Positions 59,169 through 64,000 of a stretch of DNA of 64,000 nt are shown one piece after another (the first letter of the stretch is position 1; each line of letters begins with the position of its first letter). The stretch is taken from contig NZ_JAGMUJ010000019.1 in the NCBI RefSeq assembly GCF_019049255.1, positions 1 through 64,000 of the forward strand, written 5' to 3'. The DNA is from Streptomyces sp. AC558_RSS880. GTDB taxonomy: Bacteria; Actinomycetota; Actinomycetes; Streptomycetales; Streptomycetaceae. The notes beneath the pieces are model-generated. The model was not told where the DNA came from. It worked only from the letters and a program-made list of their open reading frames with translations, and searched no databases. The translations under genes and the position numbers were made by a program.

Positions 59169-60053
59169 ATGTTCTCTCTCCCCCGCCCCTTAACCGGCCC
59201 CCGCAGACGGATGGCCACGGCGCTCGGCGTCCTCGGTGCCGCCCTCGCGCTGACGGCCACCACCGCCGGCGGCGCGACCGCCGCACCGGAGCCCGACCGG
59301 GACCGTGTCCACGTGGAACCCGGCGAGGCGTACATGGGTGTGGGCACCCGCATCCACGAAGGCGCCCCCGCCGGGGCGTCGTCGTCGGTCGCCCTGGCCC
59401 CCACCGACGGCGTCCAGGGCGTCGACGTCTCGCACTGGCAGGGCGCCATCAACTGGACCTCGGTGCGGAACTCCGGCATCCAGTTCGCCTGGATGAAGGC
59501 GACCGAGGGCACCACCTACAAGGACCCGAGCTTCAACACCAACTATCCCGCCGCCTACCGCGCCGGCGTGATCCGCGGCGCGTACCACTTCGCGCTCCCC
59601 AACGCCTCCAGCGGCGCCACCCAGGCGAACCACTTCGTCAACAGCGGCGGCGGCTGGTCGCGCGACAACCTCACCCTGCCCGGCGTCCTGGACATCGAGC
59701 ACAACCCGTACGGGGCGATGTGCTACGGCCTGTCCACCACGCAGATGCGCAGCTGGATCAACGACTTCTACAACACGTACAAGTCGCGCACGAGCCGTGA
59801 CGTCGTCATCTACACGACGGCGAGCTGGTGGAACACCTGCACCGGCAACTGGACCGGCATGTACAGCAAGAGCCCGCTGTGGGTGGCGCACTGGACCTCT
59901 GCGGCGTCCCCGACCATCCCCAGCGGATTCCCCACCTGGACGGTGTGGCAGTACACCAGCACCGGTTCGGTCTCCGGTGTCTCCGGCAACGTGGACCGCA
60001 ACCAGTTCAACGGCTCCCGCGACCGGCTGCTGGCGCTCGCCAACAACACGTGA
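59169..60053 (+). CDS. Secreted GH25 lysozyme (muramidase)
   Basis: This 294-aa protein starts with a twin-Arg-like basic n-region (MFSLPRPLTGPRRRM) and a cleavable signal peptide ending near ATAAP. The catalytic domain has GVQGVDVSHWQGAINW (Asp), AWMKATEGTTYKDPSF, LDIEHN (the Asp/Glu pair) and WTVWQYTSTG. It cleaves the beta-1,4 bond between MurNAc and GlcNAc. The eighth codon is TTA (59190-59192), so secretion of the enzyme should depend on bldA. AGGAGG precedes ATG 59169. Paired with the amidase 103 bp downstream. Confidence 0.94.
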   Translation: MFSLPRPLTGPRRRMATALGVLGAALALTATTAGGATAAPEPDRDRVHVEPGEAYMGVGTRIHEGAPAGASSSVALAPTDGVQGVDVSHWQGAINWTSVRNSGIQFAWMKATEGTTYKDPSFNTNYPAAYRAGVIRGAYHFALPNASSGATQANHFVNSGGGWSRDNLTLPGVLDIEHNPYGAMCYGLSTTQMRSWINDFYNTYKSRTSRDVVIYTTASWWNTCTGNWTGMYSKSPLWVAHWTSAASPTIPSGFPTWTVWQYTSTGSVSGVSGNVDRNQFNGSRDRLLALANNT

Positions 60054-60155
60054 CGGCGTAGGCCCCGGCGCGTACACGATCACGCGGTGGAGCGGCGGCC
60101 GTCCGTCGCCGGCTCCACCGCCTCCCCCGCCCGCTCCCCTCCACGAGGAGTGACC

Positions 60156-60815
60156 GTGCATCCCGAGAACGCCCTCCGGCGCCGTCTGTTGCTCTCCGGT
60201 GCGGCCGGTCTGGCCGCCGCCACCGCCCTGCCGGGCGCGGCGCACGCGCGAGACGCCGACGTGATCGAACCGGACATCGACTCCACCACGGCCTGGGGCG
60301 CCCGCTCCCCGCAGGGGACCATCAGCCTCCTCCAGTACCGGCCGAGCCGGATCGTCATCCACCACACGGTGAGCACCAACTCCACCGACTTCTCCCGCGC
60401 CCAGGCGCACGCCCACGCCCACTGGGTGCAGGACCTGCACCTGGACAAGAACGGCTGGGTCGACACCGGCTACCACTTCCTGGTCAGCCGGGGCGGCTGG
60501 ATCACCGAGGGCCGGCACGGCAGCCTCCGGGCGCTCACCGGCGGCCGGACCTTCGTCCTCGGCTCCCACACCTCCGGGCAGAACGACCAGGCCATCGGCA
60601 TCGCGTGCGAGGGCGCGTACCACGCGGGCGCGGTGCCGCCCGCCGCCCAGTGGGACGTCCTGGTGATCCTGTGCGCGTACGTGTGCGCGCGGTACGGCAT
60701 CCCGTCCGCGCAGCTCTACGGCCACAAGGACTACGGCGAGACCCTCTGCCCGGGCGTGTACCACGACATGCTGCCCCGGCTGCGGGAGGAGGTGGCGGCG
60801 GCCCGGACGGCCTGA
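60156..60815 (+). CDS. Secreted peptidoglycan-recognition-type N-acetylmuramoyl-L-alanine amidase
   Basis: This 219-aa protein has a Tat-type signal RRRLLLSGAAGLAAATAL cut near AHA/RDA. The amidase_2/PGRP fold shows IVIHHTVSTN (zinc His), GYHFLVSRGG, and GHKDYGETLCPG (zinc His and Cys). It cleaves the amide bond between MurNAc and L-Ala. GTG 60156 has GAGGAG five bases upstream. Together with the lysozyme gene it can dismantle peptidoglycan, in remodelling, development or competition. Confidence 0.93.
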   Translation: MHPENALRRRLLLSGAAGLAAATALPGAAHARDADVIEPDIDSTTAWGARSPQGTISLLQYRPSRIVIHHTVSTNSTDFSRAQAHAHAHWVQDLHLDKNGWVDTGYHFLVSRGGWITEGRHGSLRALTGGRTFVLGSHTSGQNDQAIGIACEGAYHAGAVPPAAQWDVLVILCAYVCARYGIPSAQLYGHKDYGETLCPGVYHDMLPRLREEVAAARTA

Positions 60816-60870
60816 CCGGCGGCGGAATTCGGATGCGGCGGCGCGCCCCGGCCTGCGATCCTTACGTCCC

Positions 60871-61470
60871 ATGGCCCCACGACGCCTTAAACCCAGCCTG
60901 TACGTCTCCGTCGACATCGAGGCCGACGGGCCCATCCCCGGGCCGTACTCCATGCTGAGCCTGGGCGCCTCCGTCGCCGGGGTGCAGGACGCCGACGGGT
61001 TCCGGGCGGCCGACCCGGAGGAGCGGACGTTCTACCGCGAACTGCGGCCGATCAGCGAGGAGTTCGTCCCCGAGGCGCTGGCGGTGAGCGGCCTCGACCG
61101 GGACCGGCTCGGTGCCGAGGGCGCCGAACCGGTCCGGGCGATGCGGGAGTTCACCGACTGGGTGCGTGAAGTGGGGGCGGGCGCCCAGCCGGTGATGTGC
61201 GGTTACCCGGCGTCGTACGACTGGACGTTCCTGTACTGGTACCTGATCCGCTTCACCGGTTCCAGTCCCTTCGGGCACTCGGGCTGTCTGGACATGAAGA
61301 CCCTGTACGCCACCAAGGCGGGGCTGCCGCTGCGGGCGGTGGCGAAGGGCACCATGCCGCGCGAACTGCTGTCGCGGCGCCGGCACACGCACCACGCCCT
61401 CGACGACGCGATCGAGCAGGCCGAACTGTTCGCCAACCTCATGGTGTGGCCGGGGCCTTCGCGCCCGTGA
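60871..61470 (+). CDS. DEDD-type 3'-5' exonuclease domain protein
   Basis: This 199-aa protein has YVSVDIEADGPIPGPYSML (DxE of motif I), a motif II-like segment CGYPASYDWTFLYWYLIR (Asp), and HHALDDAIEQAELFANLM (HxxxxD, motif III). This is the DnaQ-like fold. No strong ribosome site precedes ATG 60871. Its last 32 bases overlap the end of the convergent permease gene. It may act in RNA or DNA processing. Confidence 0.85.
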   Translation: MAPRRLKPSLYVSVDIEADGPIPGPYSMLSLGASVAGVQDADGFRAADPEERTFYRELRPISEEFVPEALAVSGLDRDRLGAEGAEPVRAMREFTDWVREVGAGAQPVMCGYPASYDWTFLYWYLIRFTGSSPFGHSGCLDMKTLYATKAGLPLRAVAKGTMPRELLSRRRHTHHALDDAIEQAELFANLMVWPGPSRP

Positions 61471-62824
61471 GCTCCTCGCCCGGTTCCATCGGGTGGGTGA
61501 CGTCGGCGGCCTCGCGGCGGCCGTCGCCGAGGTGGTTGAAGACGAAGTTCAGCAGGACCGCCACCACGCAGCCCGTGGAGATCCCGGAGTCCAGGACGAT
61601 CCGGGCCGTCTCCGGGAAGGAGTGGTAGAACTCCGGCGCGCTGATCGGGATGATGCCGACGGCCAGTGAGACGGCCACGATCAGGACGTTGTTGTCCTTG
61701 TCCAGACCTGCCTTGACCAGGGTCTGGATGCCGCTGGCCGCGACGGAGCCGAAGAGGACCACGCCCGCGCCGCCGAGCACCGGGCGCGGTACGACGGCGA
61801 TCAGCGAGGCGGCCATCGGGCACAGGCCCATCAGGACGAGGAAGCCTCCGCCGGTGGCGACGACGTACCGACTGCGGATTCTCGTCATCGCGACCAGGCC
61901 GATGTTCTGGGCGAAGGCGCTGCACATGAAGCCGTTGAACAGCGGGCTGATCGCGGAACCGAGGGTGTCGGCGCGCAGTCCGGCCGCGATGGTCCTCTCG
62001 TCGGCCGGACGGTCGACTATCTCGCCCAGCGCCAGCATGTCGGCGGTGGACTCGGTCATCGACACCACCATCACCACGCACAGCGAGAGGATCGCGGCGA
62101 GCTGGAACTGCGGCGCTCCGAAGTGGAACGGGGTCGGGAAGCCGACGACGTCCGCCTCCGCGACCGGGGAGAAGTCGGTGACCCCGAACGGGATCGCGAG
62201 GAGGGTACCGGCCACCATGCCGAGCAGGACGGCGATCTGCTTGACGAAGCCGCTGGTGAAGCGGCGCAGCAGCAGGACGATCAGGAGGGTGGCGGCGGCG
62301 AGGCCCAGGTTGGTCGCCGAACCGAAGTCGTCCGCCGTCGGGCTGGACCCCTGCGCCCAGCCGAAGGCGACCGGCAGCAGGGAGACGCCGATCAGGGTGA
62401 TCACCGTGCCGGTGACGACCGGCGGGAAGAAGCGGACCGCCTTGCTGAAGAAGGGCGCCGCGAGGAAGCCGAGGAGGCCGGCGACGATCACCGCGCCGAA
62501 GATGACCGGCAGGGCGTCGTTCCTGTCGTCGGTGGAGGCGACGATCGCGGTCATCGGAGCGACACCGGCGAAGGTGACGCCGTTGACGAAGGGCAGGCGG
62601 GCGCCGATCTTCCAGATGCCGAGGGTCTGCAGGAAGGTGGCGAGGCCCGCGGTGAACAGGCAGGCGCCGGTGAGGAAGGTGAGTTCGGTGCCGGTGAGAC
62701 CGATGGCCGCGCCGACGATCAGGGGTGGGGCGACGACGCCCGCGTACATGGCGGCCACGTGCTGCAGGCCGGTCGTCGCCATCTTGAACGCGGGGAGTTT
62801 CTCGTCAACGGGGTGGTCGGCCAC
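61439..62824 (-). CDS. NCS2-family xanthine/uracil permease
   Basis: This 461-aa protein has about 12 to 14 hydrophobic segments. It opens with GLQHVAAMYAGVVAPPLIVG and contains SMTESTADMLALGEIVDRP (the conserved Glu of NCS2 carriers) and GSAISPLFNGFMCSAFAQN. It imports xanthine, uric acid or another purine with protons. GTG 62824 has GGAGGAG upstream. It is downstream of, and in line with, an 8-oxoguanine deaminase-like gene and fits a purine catabolic role shared with the allantoin genes. Confidence 0.92.
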   Translation of the reverse strand: MADHPVDEKLPAFKMATTGLQHVAAMYAGVVAPPLIVGAAIGLTGTELTFLTGACLFTAGLATFLQTLGIWKIGARLPFVNGVTFAGVAPMTAIVASTDDRNDALPVIFGAVIVAGLLGFLAAPFFSKAVRFFPPVVTGTVITLIGVSLLPVAFGWAQGSSPTADDFGSATNLGLAAATLLIVLLLRRFTSGFVKQIAVLLGMVAGTLLAIPFGVTDFSPVAEADVVGFPTPFHFGAPQFQLAAILSLCVVMVVSMTESTADMLALGEIVDRPADERTIAAGLRADTLGSAISPLFNGFMCSAFAQNIGLVAMTRIRSRYVVATGGGFLVLMGLCPMAASLIAVVPRPVLGGAGVVLFGSVAASGIQTLVKAGLDKDNNVLIVAVSLAVGIIPISAPEFYHSFPETARIVLDSGISTGCVVAVLLNFVFNHLGDGRREAADVTHPMEPGEELTGAKAPATP

Positions 62825-62901
62825 TGCGGCTCTCCTCCGGTCGGGTACACGTCGGCTCTGACGCGGGTGTCAAGGAGGTGGTGCGGGCGGGCATGGGGGT
62901 A

Positions 62902-63053
62902 CCTCCCGCTCGAGCGAAGTCGAGAGTGGGGGAGGGACCGGGGACGGTGGTGACCGTTCCGGGGCGCGCGTCCACGCGCGCCCCGGAGACGGCCGTCGCG
63001 GACCCCTGACCGGGGTCCGCGGGCACCGGCCGGGAGCCGTCCCTCCCGGCCGG
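62902..63053 (-). repeat. Cluster of four hairpins, including a common Streptomyces intergenic element
   Basis: Four stem-loops lie within 152 bp. (1) 62902-62935 resembles the intergenic element I remember from many Streptomyces genomes (CTCGAGCGAAGTCGAG core with CCTCCC...GGGAGG arms). (2) 62958-62987 has perfect 14-bp arms around a two-base centre (TCCGGGGCGCGCGT). (3) 62998-63020 has arms GCGGACCCC and GGGGTCCGC. (4) 63026-63053 has arms CCGGCCGGGAG and CTCCCGGCCGG. They separate the amidohydrolase from the permease and may terminate transcription. Confidence 0.75.
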
Positions 63054-63067
63054 AGACCTCGGGGTGC

Positions 63068-64000
63068 TCAGCCCTGTGCGGTGATCCGGGCCAGCCGCTG
63101 GGCCTCGGCACGGGTCGAGCGGGCGATCGCGTCCTCGTCGGCGGTGAGCAGCCGGCCGTTCTCCACGATCTGCCGGCCGCCCACGAAGGACGCGGTGACC
63201 GGGGCCGCCGCGCCGAACACCAGCGCGGTCACCGGGTCGGCGATGGAGGCGTGGGCGAGGGTGTCCATCCGCCACAGCACCAGGTCGGCGAGCTTGCCCG
63301 GCTCCAGGGAGCCGATCTCGCCCGCCCGGCCGAGCACCCGCGCTCCGCCGTACGTGCCGAGGCGCAGCGCCTGCCGGGCGTTCAGGGCGGCCTCGCGGTG
63401 GGCGCCGAGGCGGTTGACGAGCAGGGCGTTGCGCAGTTCGGTGTGGAGTTCGCCGGACTCGTTGGACGCCGTGCCGTCGACCCCGAGGCCGACCGGGACG
63501 CCGGCGGCGAGCATGTCGGGGACGCGGGCGATGCCCGCCGCGAGGCGCGCGTTGGAGGACGGGCAGTGGGCGACTCCCGTTCCCGTACGGGCGAAGGCGG
63601 CGATGTCGGAGTCGTTCATGTGGACGCAGTGCGCCATCCAGACGTCCTCGCCGAGCCAGCCGGTGGACTCGAAGTAGTCGGTCGGACCCATGCCGAACAG
63701 CTCGTGGCAGAACTTCTCCTCCTCCACGGTCTCCGAGCCGTGGGTGTGCAGGCGTACGCCGAGGCGCCGGGCCAGTTCCGCGCCGTCCCGCATGAGTGCG
63801 GTGGAGACGGAGAAGGGCGAGCAGGGGGCGACGGCGACCTGGGTCATGGCGTCGGAGGAGGCGTCGTGGTGGCGGCGTACCGTTTCCTCGGTGGCGGCGA
63901 GCGCGTCGTCGAGGGTCTCGACGGCGAAGTCCGGGGGCAGTCCGCCGTCCTTCTCGCCGCGGTCCATGGAGCCGCGGGCGAGGGTGAAGCGGACGCCCAT
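63068..64000 (-). CDS. Amidohydrolase (8-oxoguanine deaminase-like), N-terminus beyond the window
   Basis: The frame runs to the window edge. The visible 310 residues contain VRLHTHGSETVEEEKF (metal His), WMAHCVHMNDSDIAAF (His), GLGVDGTASNESGELHTELR (Asp), and EIGSLEPGKLADLVLW. The catalytic HxH motif expected at the N-terminus is missing because of the edge, so the Met at 64000 is probably internal. The SNES-type motif and overall similarity match the 8-oxoguanine/guanine-type deaminases of the ATZ/TRZ family. Deaminates an oxidised or normal purine, feeding the purine pathway alongside the downstream permease. Confidence 0.85.
   Translation of the reverse strand: MGVRFTLARGSMDRGEKDGGLPPDFAVETLDDALAATEETVRRHHDASSDAMTQVAVAPCSPFSVSTALMRDGAELARRLGVRLHTHGSETVEEEKFCHELFGMGPTDYFESTGWLGEDVWMAHCVHMNDSDIAAFARTGTGVAHCPSSNARLAAGIARVPDMLAAGVPVGLGVDGTASNESGELHTELRNALLVNRLGAHREAALNARQALRLGTYGGARVLGRAGEIGSLEPGKLADLVLWRMDTLAHASIADPVTALVFGAAAPVTASFVGGRQIVENGRLLTADEDAIARSTRAEAQRLARITAQG

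Noticed and set aside
1..64000. CRISPR array, rRNA, tRNA or complete insertion sequence
   Set aside because: No regularly spaced repeats, rRNA-like or cloverleaf sequences, or transposase genes with terminal repeats were noticed in either strand.

Overview
The window is high-GC actinobacterial DNA, almost certainly a Streptomyces chromosome. The evidence is dense GC-rich coding with strong third-position GC bias, frequent ATGA/GTGA stop-start overlaps, purine-rich Shine-Dalgarno sites, GTG/TTG starts, rare TTA (bldA-type) codons in only a few genes, and a WhiJ/AbaA-like regulator set (XRE + DUF397 + anti-sigma-like ATPase). Two hairpin sequences that I remember as recurrent in Streptomyces intergenic DNA are also present. 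No rRNA, tRNA, CRISPR array or complete insertion sequence was seen.

Layout. (1) 1-8.4 kb: the 3' end of a biosynthetic cluster. A 5'-truncated hybrid PKS-NRPS subunit (KS end, methylmalonyl-type AT, DH-like domain lacking its histidine, ACP, Cy, cysteine-type A, PCP, TE) is followed by two hairpins, a 32-codon ORF, a flavin monooxygenase and an unknown 144-aa protein; the last three are translationally coupled. A convergent acyl-CoA ligase (8.4-10.1 kb) may or may not belong. (2) 10.3-18 kb: a secreted protein, a SWIM/SNF2 helicase pair, and a ROK kinase coupled to a membrane-anchored protein. (3) 18.1-23 kb: a sugar/polyol ABC transporter (ATPase, permease, lipoprotein), a GntR/HutC regulator and a divergent Gfo/Idh dehydrogenase, with three copies of a TGTCnnGACA motif as candidate operators. 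(4) 23-27 kb: a NarL-type two-component system, a small membrane protein, a DHFR/RibD-like reductase and an SDR.

(5) 27-33.6 kb: an allantoin utilisation locus comprising allantoicase, allantoinase, an IclR-family AllR-like regulator, a small unknown protein, a MobA/MocA-like nucleotidyltransferase and malate synthase. Related palindromes lie before allantoinase/AllR and before malate synthase. At the far right edge, an NCS2 purine permease and a truncated 8-oxoguanine-deaminase-like amidohydrolase (61.4-64 kb) are also purine-related. (6) 33.6-36 kb: a HipA-like kinase, a degraded tyrosine-integrase remnant, an SDR and a degenerate stretch. (7) 36-41.9 kb: a divergent MarR/MMPL efflux pair and two divergent IucA/IucC (NIS siderophore) synthetases. 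(8) 41.9-48.4 kb: a VWA/secreted pair, an HxlR regulator with twin operators beside an aminotransferase, a small membrane protein, and an SDR/XRE pair whose regulator gene runs into a DUF397 fragment. (9) 48.4-54.1 kb: an uncharacterised signalling group (membrane protein, winged-helix protein, Ser/Thr kinase, non-RD kinase with a long helical C-terminus). (10) 54.1-61.5 kb: an XRE/metallo-beta-lactamase pair, an AbaA/WhiJ-like set, a hotdog thioesterase, two secreted cell-wall hydrolases and a DEDD exonuclease.

The most distinctive points are the cysteine-incorporating PKS-NRPS terminus with its inactive DH-like domain and TTA codon, the predicted operators tying regulators to their targets, the two-kinase module, and traces of gene loss and recombination (integrase remnant, DUF397 tail).
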